This document shows, piece after piece, positions 34,113 through 42,860 of a stretch of 64,000 nt of DNA. The DNA is from BD2-11 clade cluster bacterium bin43. Its GTDB lineage: Bacteria > Gemmatimonadota > Gemmatimonadetes > Longimicrobiales > Gaopeijiaceae. Numbering within the stretch: position 1 is the first letter of the stretch; every line of letters begins with the position of its first letter. The position numbers and the translations under genes were made by a program. The notes under the pieces are model-generated. The model searched no databases. It had not been told where the DNA came from and saw only the letters and a program-made list of their open reading frames with translations. The stretch is from positions 62,001 to 126,000 of the forward strand of contig MPMR01000002.1 of NCBI GenBank assembly GCA_002238605.1, in the 5' to 3' direction.

Positions 34113-34684
34113 TCTACCATCCCTCCATCGTTGCCGCCTGCCACCGGCTGGAGCTCTGCCAGCCGACTCTTCAGGAAGCGCCGCAGGATGCGGTAGGTGA
34201 GCCCCCAAACCGGTTGGCCCGCAACCCTGTAGCAGGGGAATTCCCGCTTTCCCGCAGGCGTCTCCACCGCCAACGCCGAGCGCGCCCCGGGGACGCTGAG
34301 GTCGGCGACGGGCACCCAATATACGGCCGCGATCTCGGTGCTGGCCACGTGCGCGTCCGAGCCGCCCGAAAGGAGGAACACGAAAGGGGCGATCATGAGC
34401 CGGGGGATCGCCCGCGACGTCGGCTTCAGGTCCGGAAGCCGGCCCACCAGCACGCCCGAGCTGTCCAGGTCTATCCCGACCTCCTCGTGCGTCTCCCGCA
34501 CGGCGGTCTCGCGGAGGTCGACGTCCTCCGGATCCCGGCGCCCGCCCGGAAGCGCCATCTGCCCCGACCAGGGATCGCGCGGGGAACGCGCTCGGCGCAC
34601 GAGCAGAAATGCCGGCTCCGGCTCCCGGCGCACCACGAGCGCGACCGCCGCCTGGCTTCTCGGGCCGTTGCCGGCCGGGGCCAC
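34109..34684 (-). CDS. NUDIX hydrolase, CoA-pyrophosphatase-like
   Basis: 191 residues from a GTG at 34684, overlapping the stop region of the S9 peptidase gene; GGAGGGTGGTGAG lies upstream. The NUDIX box is 'GGRRDPEDVDLRETAVRETH' running into 'EEVGID'. The preceding 'WSGQMALPGGRR' and the following 'GRLPDLKP' fit the CoA diphosphatase subgroup, which cleaves CoA to 4'-phosphopantetheine and 3',5'-ADP. The C-terminal 'VWGLTYRILRRFL' is also typical. Substrate assignment is by resemblance only. Confidence 0.85.
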   Translation of the reverse strand: MAPAGNGPRSQAAVALVVRREPEPAFLLVRRARSPRDPWSGQMALPGGRRDPEDVDLRETAVRETHEEVGIDLDSSGVLVGRLPDLKPTSRAIPRLMIAPFVFLLSGGSDAHVASTEIAAVYWVPVADLSVPGARSALAVETPAGKREFPCYRVAGQPVWGLTYRILRRFLKSRLAELQPVAGGNDGGMVE

Positions 34685-37557
34685 TAGCTCACCACCCTCC
34701 TCTTCGTCCGTGGCCCGTCCTTCTGCTGCAGGTAGGGGACCCCCTTGGTGATCCAGTCGGGCGCCGGTTCGCCCTTCAGGTAGTGGCCGAACCACTCGAG
34801 AATGCGGTTCTGGTAGTCGAGCTGGTTGGGCTCCTCGGCCAACCCGTGGTTCTCGCCCTCGTAGACCAGCAGCACCATGTGCTTCCCGGCCCGCCGCGCG
34901 GCGTTGTAGAACTCGACGCCCTGATTGAACTCGACCGCCCCGTCCTCCGTCCCGAACATCATTAGCAGTGGCGTGTCGAGGTTCTCGATGTGATGAACGG
35001 GCGAGTTGTTGAAGTAGGAGTCCCAGTCCTCCCACCAGGGCACCTGCATGCGTCCCTGGCTGATCTCGAAGATGCGCGCGTCCGTGCCCCCGCTGTTCCA
35101 GTAGAACGACAGGTACATGCTCATGAGGTTGGTGAGGGGCGCCCCCGCCACCGCGCTCGCGAACAGGTCGTCCTGGGTCACGAAGAAGGTGGTCTGGTAG
35201 CCGCCCCAAGAGTGCCCGATCAGGCCCACCCGCTCCGGGTCGACCAGCCCCGTCTCCAGCACCGCCGCCACCGCCGGGCGCAGCGTCTCCACGTTCGACT
35301 GCCCCGGCCGCCGGTCCCGGTATACGATGTCCGGGCGGAAGACGAAGTACCCCTCCTGGCTCCAGATCTGCTGGTTGTAGTAGCGGGTCGGGTCCGGCAC
35401 CTGGTACTGGTGCAGCCCCTGGGACAGCAACTCGTAGTGATAGACGATCATCGGGTACTGCTGTCCCGGCTCGTAGCCCGCCGGGTAGGTCAGAGCTCCC
35501 TGCAGGCGCCGTCCCCACTCGTTCTCGTACTCGACCAGCTCGGTGCGACCCCACGCATGGTCGTCATGGAAGGGGTTGGTGCGCGTGACCTGGCTGGCGT
35601 CGCCCAGATCCGGGCCGGACGCAAAGTAGTCGGGCGAGTCGTCGAAGCGCTCGCGCCGGAAGACGAAGACGTCGTCGTCCCGGGCCTTCATGAGCGCGGC
35701 GCGGAAGGAGCCGTAGGAGGCGTCGTCCCATATCAGGGCCTCGGGGTCGGCGCCCGGGCGAGCGCGCGCGAAGCCGGCCTGCTTGGTCCACTCTCCATAG
35801 GTGGAATAGTAGATGGGCTCGTCGGAATCGAACGCCTCGGCCTCCGGGTCGGTCTGAACCGCCCGGTAGCGCACTTCGTCCTCGGCCCCTTTCGTGAGGC
35901 GTCGGCCGCCCGAGCCGTCCGCCTGCACCTCCCAGACGTCCCAGCGGTCGTTGATCAGCACGGCCTGGTCGTCCTCCGTCCAGCCGGCCAGCCCGAACGC
36001 GGGCATCTGCTCGCGGGTCGGCGTCAGGTCCAGGTTCACGAACGTTCCGCCCAGGTCGGCCGTGATGTTGCGCGTCTCCCCGCTGGAGAGGTCGTGGCTC
36101 CACCAGTCCTCGCCCTCGAACCACACCGCGTAGCGGCCCTCCGGACTCCCCTGGACCGCCAGCGTGATCCGCTCGCGGACCAGCGACTCGGCGCCCGAGC
36201 CCGCGTCCACAGCGTAGAGGTCGTAGAACTGCTGGTTGAACATCGCGTCCACGTCGTAGGGGGTCTCGTCGCGGTTGAGGACGTGGCCCCCTCCCTCCAG
36301 CAGCGTGGTCTGGTCGGCATGTTCGCCGCCGAGCATCAGGAAGCGTCCGTCCTCCAGGTGCCACGCGCCGATGTGGTTGCGCGCCCGCAACTGGCGCTCC
36401 CGCACCCGCTGTTGCGGCACGGGATCCACGTCGAGCGAGTGCCAGATCTCGACGCCGGCGCGCTCCTCCTCGTCTTCGCCCGGCCCGTCCCCCTCTCCTT
36501 CGCCTTCCGCGTCCTCTTCATCACCCTCGGCATCGCCCTGCCCCTCATCGCCCTCCTCGGCCTCGCCCGCCCCTGCATCGCCCTCGGCTTCGTCATCCTC
36601 CGCCTCTCCTTCGTCCTCCGGCACCGGAATCCGGTCCTGATAGCCGAGGAAGAGGATGGAGCCGTCTTCGGACCAGGACGGCGCCCGGTGCTCGACCACG
36701 CGCTGCGCCGGCAGGAGCGCCGGCGAGGAACGCGGATCGAGGACCAGGGCGGTCCCATCGCCTTCATCCAGCTCCCGCCAGGCCAGGACGACATGCGCCG
36801 TATCTTCGTACTCGTCCTCGGTGTAGGTCTTGAGCACGGCCAAGTCCGCCGCCTCCTCGCGCCAGGACAGTTCCCGGTACTCCGCGTCGTCGGTGTCCAG
36901 CGAGCGGATGCGGCCCGACACCGGATCGTAGAGGCGCACCCCGTTCCCGACACGGTCTTCGGCATCCACCGTCATCGCCAGCAGATGTCCCTCGTCCTGC
37001 CACGCGAGCGCGGCGATGTTGCCGAAGCTGATCGAGGTCCCGGAGGCCAGATCGCGCACGATGGCGTCCGCGCCCGCGCTCTCCTGCTCCTCGGGCTCGT
37101 AGCGTCGCAGCGCCAGATGGCGCCCGTCTCCGGAGAAGGAAAACGACGAGATCTCCTCGATCGTCTCCTGCTCGCCCGTGCGCAGGTTCAGCAGGCCCAT
37201 GTCGGTGCGCACCGGCTCGCGCCGCTCCTGAAGCGCTTCCCGCTCGTCGGGAGAGATGCCGATGGCGTAACCCAGCCAGGCCCCGTCCTCGCTGAACTGC
37301 GGGCTCCGACCGAAGGGGACCACCACCACCGAGTCGGAATCGGTGCGGTGGATGCGCAGCTCGTCCTGGTCGTTGACCCGGCTGACGCCCACGGCCAGCC
37401 ACAGGCCGTCAGGGGAGAGGGCCGCCTGGCCCGGGGTTTCCCACTGGCCGTAGTCGTCGGCCGTGAGCGTGGGCTTCTGTTGCGCGGAGGCGTCCGGGGC
37501 CAGCACGGCGGCTGCGGCCGCGAGAAGGAGCAGGCGAAACGGGAATGTGGCGTTCAT
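34684..37557 (-). CDS. S9-family (prolyl oligopeptidase-like) serine peptidase with acidic linker
   Basis: A 957-residue secreted enzyme with a classic signal peptide ('LLLLAAAAAVLAPDASAQ'). An N-terminal beta-propeller covers about 30-640 and an alpha/beta-hydrolase domain follows. The nucleophile is Ser at about 785 in 'GLIGHSWGGYQTTFF'; the likely acid and base are in 'MMFGTEDGAVEFNQG' and 'YEGENHGLAE'. Between about 306 and 366 the propeller is interrupted by a Glu/Asp/Gly low-complexity linker ('EAEDDEAEGDAGAGEAEEG' and similar). Length is greater than that of typical DPP4-like enzymes because of this insert. It would cut short peptides in the periplasm or outside. It heads a group with the NUDIX and PH-like genes. 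Confidence 0.9.
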   Translation of the reverse strand: MNATFPFRLLLLAAAAAVLAPDASAQQKPTLTADDYGQWETPGQAALSPDGLWLAVGVSRVNDQDELRIHRTDSDSVVVVPFGRSPQFSEDGAWLGYAIGISPDEREALQERREPVRTDMGLLNLRTGEQETIEEISSFSFSGDGRHLALRRYEPEEQESAGADAIVRDLASGTSISFGNIAALAWQDEGHLLAMTVDAEDRVGNGVRLYDPVSGRIRSLDTDDAEYRELSWREEAADLAVLKTYTEDEYEDTAHVVLAWRELDEGDGTALVLDPRSSPALLPAQRVVEHRAPSWSEDGSILFLGYQDRIPVPEDEGEAEDDEAEGDAGAGEAEEGDEGQGDAEGDEEDAEGEGEGDGPGEDEEERAGVEIWHSLDVDPVPQQRVRERQLRARNHIGAWHLEDGRFLMLGGEHADQTTLLEGGGHVLNRDETPYDVDAMFNQQFYDLYAVDAGSGAESLVRERITLAVQGSPEGRYAVWFEGEDWWSHDLSSGETRNITADLGGTFVNLDLTPTREQMPAFGLAGWTEDDQAVLINDRWDVWEVQADGSGGRRLTKGAEDEVRYRAVQTDPEAEAFDSDEPIYYSTYGEWTKQAGFARARPGADPEALIWDDASYGSFRAALMKARDDDVFVFRRERFDDSPDYFASGPDLGDASQVTRTNPFHDDHAWGRTELVEYENEWGRRLQGALTYPAGYEPGQQYPMIVYHYELLSQGLHQYQVPDPTRYYNQQIWSQEGYFVFRPDIVYRDRRPGQSNVETLRPAVAAVLETGLVDPERVGLIGHSWGGYQTTFFVTQDDLFASAVAGAPLTNLMSMYLSFYWNSGGTDARIFEISQGRMQVPWWEDWDSYFNNSPVHHIENLDTPLLMMFGTEDGAVEFNQGVEFYNAARRAGKHMVLLVYEGENHGLAEEPNQLDYQNRILEWFGHYLKGEPAPDWITKGVPYLQQKDGPRTKRRVVS

Positions 37558-37613
37558 GGTGTACTTCTCCTGGTGTCCTCCGCGCCCTTGGGCGGGAGAT
37601 TATCTACTCACGT

Positions 37614-39056
37614 TCAGGATACGGCGCCCCCCGAGAGCGCCTTGACCAGCCGGTACAGGAACTCCTGGCCCTCGAAAAAGCTCTCGACGCCGATGCGCTC
37701 GTCGCGGCCATGGGCACGCACGTCGTCCATGTCCCCGAAGATGCCGCTCACCCCGTAGACCGGGATGCCGGCGTTGCGCAGGTAGAGCGCGTCGGTCGCG
37801 CCCGTCGACATGACCGGCAGCACCAGCACGCCGGGCCACATCTCGCCGGTGATGCGCTCGATGGGTCCCAGCACCTCGTCGGTCAGGGGAGAGGGCGGGC
37901 TCGGGGTGGGGGTTCCGCGCGGTTCGACCGTGACGTCGAAGGGGGCGGCCAGTTCGGACAGGGTCGCGTGCACGTCCGCGGGATCGTGTCCGGGGAAGAT
38001 GCGGCAGTTGACGTTGGCGCGGGCCAGCTGGGGGAGCGCGTTCTGGGCGTGGCCTCCCTCGAGCAGCGTCGCGACGCAGGTGGTGCGCAGGCGCGAGTTG
38101 TACCCGGTCTCGGCCGACAGTACGCGGGCGGCCTCGGCGTCCGCCGGATCGGCCAGCAAACGGCGCATCGCCTCGCCCATCTCGCCACCGACCAGACCCG
38201 CGGAGCGGCCGAAGAACTCCTCGGTGGTCTCGTTGAACATGACCGGGAAGTCGTGGTTCTGCACCGCGAGCAGCGCATTCGAGAGGTCGTAGATGGCGTT
38301 CTTGCGCACCGGCAGCGAGGAGTGCCCGCCCGGGTTGGTGGCGTTGAAGAAGAAGGAGAGGTAGAGCTTCTCCGCGGCCTGCACGTTGTTGGAGAGCCGC
38401 TGGCCGTTCTGCGACATCCCTCCGCCGCCCTCGTTCAGGGCATAGGCCGCGTCGATGAGCTCGCGATGCTCTGCCAGGAGATAGGCGACGCCGTTGCGCG
38501 GCCCGCCCTCCTCGTCCGCGGTGAGCGCCACGATGATGTCGCGGTCGGGGACGAAGCCCTCCTGCCTCATGCGGATGAGGTTCGCGGTGTAGATCGCCGC
38601 CTCGTCCTTGTCGTCCATGACGCCGCGGCCGTAGAAGTAGCCGTCGCGCTCGATGAACTCGAAAGGCGGGAGGTCGGGACTCCAGTCCTCGGGAAGGGCT
38701 TCGACGACATCGATGTGGGCGAGCAGCAGGATGGGCGCGAGCCCGGCGTCCCGACCCCTCAGGCGGGCCACGAGGTTGCCCTTGGTGGGGGCGTCGTCGG
38801 GAACGAGGACATGGACATCCTCCTCGGGAAACCCCGCGTTCAGAAGGACGCGGGCCGCCGCCTGCGCCGCCAGAGTGTTGTCGCCGCGCCCGGTGTTGGT
38901 CGTGTTGATCTCGACCAGCTCCTCCAGGAGCGACCGGGCCATCTCCATGTACTCCGGCGGCGAGGTGTTCTGGGCGGCGACCGGAGCCGGAGCCCAGCAC
39001 ATCGCGCCGAGGGCCGACAGTGCAAGGGACGCGGCGATGAGGAGGGGATTCTTCAT
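37614..39056 (-). CDS. M20-family zinc metallopeptidase, secreted
   Basis: 480 residues from the ATG at 39056, with signal peptide 'NPLLIAASLALSALGAMC' and on to 'VAAQ'. Metal-site motifs are 'LLLAHIDVVEALPEDW' (His and Asp, about residue 113), 'GRGVMDDKDEA' (bridging Asp), 'ALTADEEGGPRNG' (catalytic and metal Glu) and a C-terminal 'AHGRDERI' His. 'FFNATNPGGHSSLP' begins the dimerisation domain. Such enzymes are di-zinc aminoacyl-peptidases or carboxypeptidases. The gene precedes the S9 peptidase gene in the same direction. Its upstream region is a GC-rich minisatellite. Confidence 0.9.
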   Translation of the reverse strand: MKNPLLIAASLALSALGAMCWAPAPVAAQNTSPPEYMEMARSLLEELVEINTTNTGRGDNTLAAQAAARVLLNAGFPEEDVHVLVPDDAPTKGNLVARLRGRDAGLAPILLLAHIDVVEALPEDWSPDLPPFEFIERDGYFYGRGVMDDKDEAAIYTANLIRMRQEGFVPDRDIIVALTADEEGGPRNGVAYLLAEHRELIDAAYALNEGGGGMSQNGQRLSNNVQAAEKLYLSFFFNATNPGGHSSLPVRKNAIYDLSNALLAVQNHDFPVMFNETTEEFFGRSAGLVGGEMGEAMRRLLADPADAEAARVLSAETGYNSRLRTTCVATLLEGGHAQNALPQLARANVNCRIFPGHDPADVHATLSELAAPFDVTVEPRGTPTPSPPSPLTDEVLGPIERITGEMWPGVLVLPVMSTGATDALYLRNAGIPVYGVSGIFGDMDDVRAHGRDERIGVESFFEGQEFLYRLVKALSGGAVS

Positions 39057-39103
39057 GTCCGGGAGACTCCGGTTTCGCAGGTCAGGGTTGCCGGGGATAC
39101 GAG

Positions 39104-39265
39104 GTCCGGCGGGCCGGAATGCAAAGGGTTGGCGGGCCGGGGATGCAAGGTTTGGCGGGCCGGGATGCTGAGGGTTGGAAGGCCAGGATGCAAGGTTTGG
39201 CGGGTCGGGATGCAAGGTTTGGCGGGTCGGGATGCTGAGGGTTGGCGGGCCGGGATGCAGGGTTT
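39104..39265. repeat. GC-rich minisatellite, 22-23-bp unit, about seven copies
   Basis: Units start at about 39108, 39131, 39154, 39177, 39199, 39221 and 39244. Each begins with a variant of GGCGGGCCGGGATGC and ends either AAGGTTT or TGAGGGTT. The two unit types alternate in part, so a two-unit block has itself been duplicated. The array lies within the 411-bp spacer (39057-39467) between the divergent M20 peptidase gene and the small membrane protein gene. The remaining spacer holds nothing recognisable. The unit length is not a multiple of three throughout, so it is not coding. Confidence 0.85.
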
Positions 39266-39467
39266 GGAAGGTGCCCGCGGGGACGGTGTCAGGCAAGCGG
39301 AAACGGCTGCGGGGCCGGGGGTGGAAACGGTCGGTGGGCAGGATGTCCCCGGTCGGCAGCCGGGCGCAGCCGAACCGGGCCGCGCGCGACGCCGCGGGCG
39401 GGGCGGCGGTGGAAGACGGGGCGGCCATCTGGAACAGCCGGACCGACCAGCCGGTAGGATCGCGCTA

Positions 39468-39749
39468 ATGAGAGATTTCGTCACCTTCATGATTACGATC
39501 TTCGTCGCCGGCTGGGGTTCGGCCGTGCTCTACACGGTGCTGCGCTTCTTCTGGAAGAGGCAGAACCAGGGCTCCCTGCCGCGCGGCGACGAGCGCATGC
39601 TTGCCGCGATGCGCGAAGAGTTGGATTCGCTGGAGACCCGGCTCGCGCGGGTCGAGGACGAGACCCGTTTCGCGGCCGAGCTGCGCGCACCGCACGTCCC
39701 GGAGCGGCTGGATCCCGGAGAAGGGCGCGCACCACCCCCGGGTAGTTGA
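39468..39749 (+). CDS. Small single-helix membrane protein with coiled-coil tail
   Basis: 93 residues. An N-terminal membrane helix ('FVTFMITIFVAGWGSAVLYTVLRFF', about 4-28) is followed by a basic stop-transfer segment and a short coiled coil ('MLAAMREELDSLETRLARVEDE', about 44-65). The tail is Pro/Gly-rich. I do not recognise a named family. A protein of similar architecture is encoded at 57338. It starts at the ATG at 39468 and is followed by a strong inverted repeat that should end its transcript. Confidence 0.6.
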   Translation: MRDFVTFMITIFVAGWGSAVLYTVLRFFWKRQNQGSLPRGDERMLAAMREELDSLETRLARVEDETRFAAELRAPHVPERLDPGEGRAPPPGS

Positions 39750-39809
39750 GCCGGGCGGCCGTGCTCGTCGAGCGTCAAGGCGGAACCAACGCGTGAAACG
39801 CTGGCCGGA

Positions 39810-39857
39810 CCCTCTTTTGTTGGCCAATTAGGGCCGATTATGGCGAACAAAAGAGGG
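39810..39857. terminator. Bidirectional terminator between convergent genes
   Basis: A perfect 12-bp inverted repeat (CCCTCTTTTGTT / AACAAAAGAGGG) extends with one mismatch to 17 bp and has a 14-base loop. T-rich and A-rich stretches lie within the stem, so either transcript would carry U's at the 3' arm. It lies between the stops of the small membrane protein (39749) and the amidase (39875). Confidence 0.7.
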
Positions 39858-39874
39858 GAGGCGAGGGGGAGGGA

Positions 39875-41755
39875 TCATCCTCCCGCCACCAGCCTCCGGT
39901 GCTCGAACCCGGCGCTCGTGTGGGCGACCAGCTCCAGCCGGCCTTCCAGCAGGTCGTGCATGAGCCGCGTGGTGAGGGGGATTGAGCGGGTGACCTCGGT
40001 GACGTCCGGCCCCGCCAGGCGGAGCACCACCACCCCGCCCCCATCCCCATCGGCCGCCGGGATCCGCCGCAGGACCACCCCCAGCGCGTCCTCCGGCTCG
40101 ACCCCCGCCAGCGTGACCCGATACGAGAGCGTGCCCGTCGGCAGATCCATCAGGAACGCCCCTTCCACGTCCCCCTGCGGCGGGTCGAGCGCGATCAGCA
40201 CCGGATCCGGCGGGCGTCCCCGTTCGAGTGGCGGCGCCCGTAGCGGTGCCCGCCGCCTGGGGCCGGCCGCCTCGAGCGCGTAGGCGAAAGCGACCAGCCG
40301 GGCGTCGTCGAGCGCGCGGCCGAGCAGTTCCAGCCCCGCCGGCACCTCCGTCCCCGTGAACCCGGCCGGCACGGTGAGCGCCGGTAGCCCGGTGTTCGCG
40401 CTCAGCGAGCAGGTGGAGCCGACCGGAGCCGACCCGATGAGCGCGGTCTCCTGGCGCATGGTCGGGTAGGCGAGCGCGTCCAACCCCATCTCGTCCATGA
40501 AGCCGACCACCGCCTCCCGCAGTGCACGCCGGCGGGCCATCGTCTCCTCGTACTCGTCCGTGGGCCGCTCGGTACGGGCGATGCGCCGCCGGAAGGTGCC
40601 GTCCAGCGCCTCGTGGTGAAGGCCGGCCTCCACGATCTCATCGAGCGTCGACACGGGGGCGCCCGGGACCCCGGCCAGGTAGTCCATCAGGTCGAACTTG
40701 AACTCCAGGTCGATCAGGCCGGTGTTGGCGAGCAGGCTGTCGAGGTCGGGGATGGTCACGTCCACCACGTCGGCCCCCAGCGAGTCCATCCCGGCCAGGG
40801 CGGCACGCACGACCTCCGTGATCCGCCCCCCGCCCCCGCCTTCCTCCAGCCAGTCCGCCAGAACGCCGATGCGGGCACCCTCCAGCGCGGACGGGTCCAG
40901 GGCCGCCTGGAAGTCCGGGACGCCGCGACGCTCCAGCACCGCCGTGGCCGGGTCGGCCGCGTCGGGTCCGACCGTCGCGTCCAGCGCGGTCGCCAGGTCG
41001 GTGACGGTGCGCGCGAGCGGGCCGCCGGTGTCCTGCGAGTGCGAGAGCGGCAGGATGCCGTCGATGCTCGACAGCCCCTTGGTGGGCCGCAGCCCGAACA
41101 GGTTGTGCACCGCCGCCGGGATGCGGATCGAGCCGCAGGTGTCGCTCCCCCACCCCACCGCCGCGAAGCTCGCGGCCACCGCCGCCCCCGTCCCCCCCGA
41201 GCTCCCGCCCGGGTTGCGCGCGGGCTCGTAGGCGTTGCGGCTCTGCCCGCCCAGCGAACTGATGGTGGTGATCCCGGCCGCAAGCTCGTGCAGGTTGGTC
41301 TTCCCCAGGATGACCGCGCCCGCCTCCCGCAGGCGCGCAACCTGGAAGGCGTCGTCGGGGGGCCGCAGCCCCGAGAGCGCCAGGCTCGACCCGGTGGTCG
41401 GCATCCCGGCCACGTCGTAGTTGTCCTTCATCAGCACCGGAATGCCGTGCAACGGCCCGCGCACCGTCCCCGCCGCCCGCTCGCGGTCGAGCGCGTCGGC
41501 CTCATCGCCCGCCCGCGGGTTCAGGCGCGTGATGGTGTTCAGCTCCGGCCCGGCGACATCGTACGCCGCGATGCGGTCGAGGTAGAGGTCGACCAGCTGG
41601 CGCGAGGTCACGCGCCCCTCCTCCAGCGCCCGCTGAAGATCGAGGATGGAGGCCTCCGCGACCTCGAATTCGGCATCCGCGCTTCCGCCGGCGAAACATC
41701 CGGCGACGGCAAGCGCGACTACGGCCGGAAGCAGACTATGGAGATTCATGCGCAT
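39875..41755 (-). CDS. Amidase-signature-family hydrolase, lipoprotein, with CHRD-like C-terminal tail
   Basis: 626 residues from the ATG at 41755; a second ATG two codons later (41749) overlaps the upstream stop. The signal peptide ends in the lipobox 'LAVAGC'. The Ser-cisSer-Lys triad is visible: Lys in 'GIPVLMKDNYDVAG', cis-Ser and Ser in 'NPGGSSGGTGAAVAAS' and 'GSDTCGSIRIPAA'. The amidase portion ends near residue 515. About 110 further residues ('LSYRVTLAGVEPEDALGVVL', 'VVVLRLAGPD', 'LVAHTSAGFEHRRLVAGG') look like a divergent CHRD domain. The enzyme hydrolyses an amide of unknown identity in the periplasm. Amidases with this tail are unusual. Confidence 0.88.
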   Translation of the reverse strand: MRMNLHSLLPAVVALAVAGCFAGGSADAEFEVAEASILDLQRALEEGRVTSRQLVDLYLDRIAAYDVAGPELNTITRLNPRAGDEADALDRERAAGTVRGPLHGIPVLMKDNYDVAGMPTTGSSLALSGLRPPDDAFQVARLREAGAVILGKTNLHELAAGITTISSLGGQSRNAYEPARNPGGSSGGTGAAVAASFAAVGWGSDTCGSIRIPAAVHNLFGLRPTKGLSSIDGILPLSHSQDTGGPLARTVTDLATALDATVGPDAADPATAVLERRGVPDFQAALDPSALEGARIGVLADWLEEGGGGGRITEVVRAALAGMDSLGADVVDVTIPDLDSLLANTGLIDLEFKFDLMDYLAGVPGAPVSTLDEIVEAGLHHEALDGTFRRRIARTERPTDEYEETMARRRALREAVVGFMDEMGLDALAYPTMRQETALIGSAPVGSTCSLSANTGLPALTVPAGFTGTEVPAGLELLGRALDDARLVAFAYALEAAGPRRRAPLRAPPLERGRPPDPVLIALDPPQGDVEGAFLMDLPTGTLSYRVTLAGVEPEDALGVVLRRIPAADGDGGGVVVLRLAGPDVTEVTRSIPLTTRLMHDLLEGRLELVAHTSAGFEHRRLVAGG

Positions 41756-42510
41756 GGGGGTTTCCGCAGCAGCGCCCCCTTGCCGCCCACGCGAACGAAC
41801 GGCAGATCGTGCCGGTCGATGAATTCGCGGCAGGCCTGAAGGGCGCCGTCGCACCAGGCGGGCTCCACGCAGTCGTCCAGAACGACGCCGCCGCCGGGAA
41901 CGATCCGGGGCCAGAGTGCCTTCAGCGTCACGGCCGTGGGCAGGTACAGGTCGACATCCAGAAACACCGCGGCGATCGGGCCGATTTCGTCCCAGTTCAC
42001 CTTCGAGCAGTCGCCCTCGATAATGCGGTAGTTGCTGTAGCCGAGACGGGCGAGGCTGTAGTTGAAAACGCGGGCGCTGCCATAGGAGTAGTCGGAGAGC
42101 TCCGCGGCGCGCTTGCGTCGGTTCTCGACTTCGTAGTCGACGCTCTCCCGGGTGAAACCCGCGAAGGTGTCGACCAGCACCAGGGTCCGCGGATCGCCGG
42201 TGGTTCTCAGGTGCTCCAGGAGAAAGACGGACGTGTCTCCGCGCGCCACGCCGATCTCAACGATCGCCCCTTCGGTGCCCCGGGTAGCGTCGATCAGCCC
42301 GATCATCGCCGAGAGTTCGCCCGGGTCCACCCAGTAGCGGTACTCGGGCAGCATGGCGTTGCGTAGCCCCGGCAGCCGGTAGACGATGCGCTTGATCGTG
42401 GTCATGAGCCCGCGCGCCCGCCGGTTCAGCACGCGCACCAGGGAAATGGATGCGCCGACGCCTGGACTCCGCGGCACGCGTGGCGCCGATGGGGTAGGAG
42501 AGGACGGCAT
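41746..42510 (-). CDS. TylF/MycF-like SAM-dependent methyltransferase
   Basis: About 254 residues if the ATG at 42510 is used; an ATG at 42405 would give 219 residues and is also plausible. The core begins 'PEYRYWVDPGELSAMIGLI' and has the SAM-binding 'GAIVEIGVARGDTSVFLLEH', then 'LVLVDTFAGFTRESV', 'AAVFLDVDLYLPTAVTLKAL' and 'PGGGVVLDDCVEPAWCDGA'. The acidic pairs are the metal-binding residues of the TylF family. Family members O-methylate sugars or other hydroxyls. It overlaps the amidase gene by a few bases, so the two are cotranscribed; a metabolic link between them is not obvious. Confidence 0.8.
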   Translation of the reverse strand: MPSSPTPSAPRVPRSPGVGASISLVRVLNRRARGLMTTIKRIVYRLPGLRNAMLPEYRYWVDPGELSAMIGLIDATRGTEGAIVEIGVARGDTSVFLLEHLRTTGDPRTLVLVDTFAGFTRESVDYEVENRRKRAAELSDYSYGSARVFNYSLARLGYSNYRIIEGDCSKVNWDEIGPIAAVFLDVDLYLPTAVTLKALWPRIVPGGGVVLDDCVEPAWCDGALQACREFIDRHDLPFVRVGGKGALLRKPPCA

Positions 42511-42860
42511 GGTCCGGAACCTGGAGGTTGAAGGAGGCTCGCCCGCGCCGCGAAGATGCGCGCCTTCCATCATCACAGGAAATACGGGCCCGGAAAAGAT
42601 GTAGCAGACCGGGAGGGCTCCCGCCCGCTCGCAACAGCTGCCATCCTGCACGGCCGCCAGCGCAGGCAGTTGCACGCTGGCGTCGTCCCGTGACTGGCGC
42701 GACCCCGCGGGTGGCGCCACGGGCAAGGCTGCAGCAGGCCGTGCTCTTGTCGCGGTCGGTTCTGCCGAAATCGGATCGTTTCGCTAGAATCATGGCGTTC
42801 CGCGTAGGCGCCATCGGCTGACCGAAGCCGTTGGTCGTATCCCTCGACCCGACAACCGCC
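42511..42860. promoter_or_regulatory. Divergent intergenic region before the GH109-like gene
   Basis: A 350-bp spacer with no recognised gene. A TAGAAT at 42784-42789 is a reasonable -10 for the plus-strand gene at 42861, though the matching -35 is poor. Confidence 0.35.

Noticed and set aside
34990..37758. Very long plus-strand open frame opposite the S9 peptidase
   Set aside because: It is a by-product of GC-rich codon bias; its translation is low-complexity Arg/Val/Leu-rich with no domain, while the minus strand encodes a clear peptidase.
39104..39265. CRISPR array
   Set aside because: The units are contiguous 22-23-bp repeats without unique spacers, and no cas gene is near.
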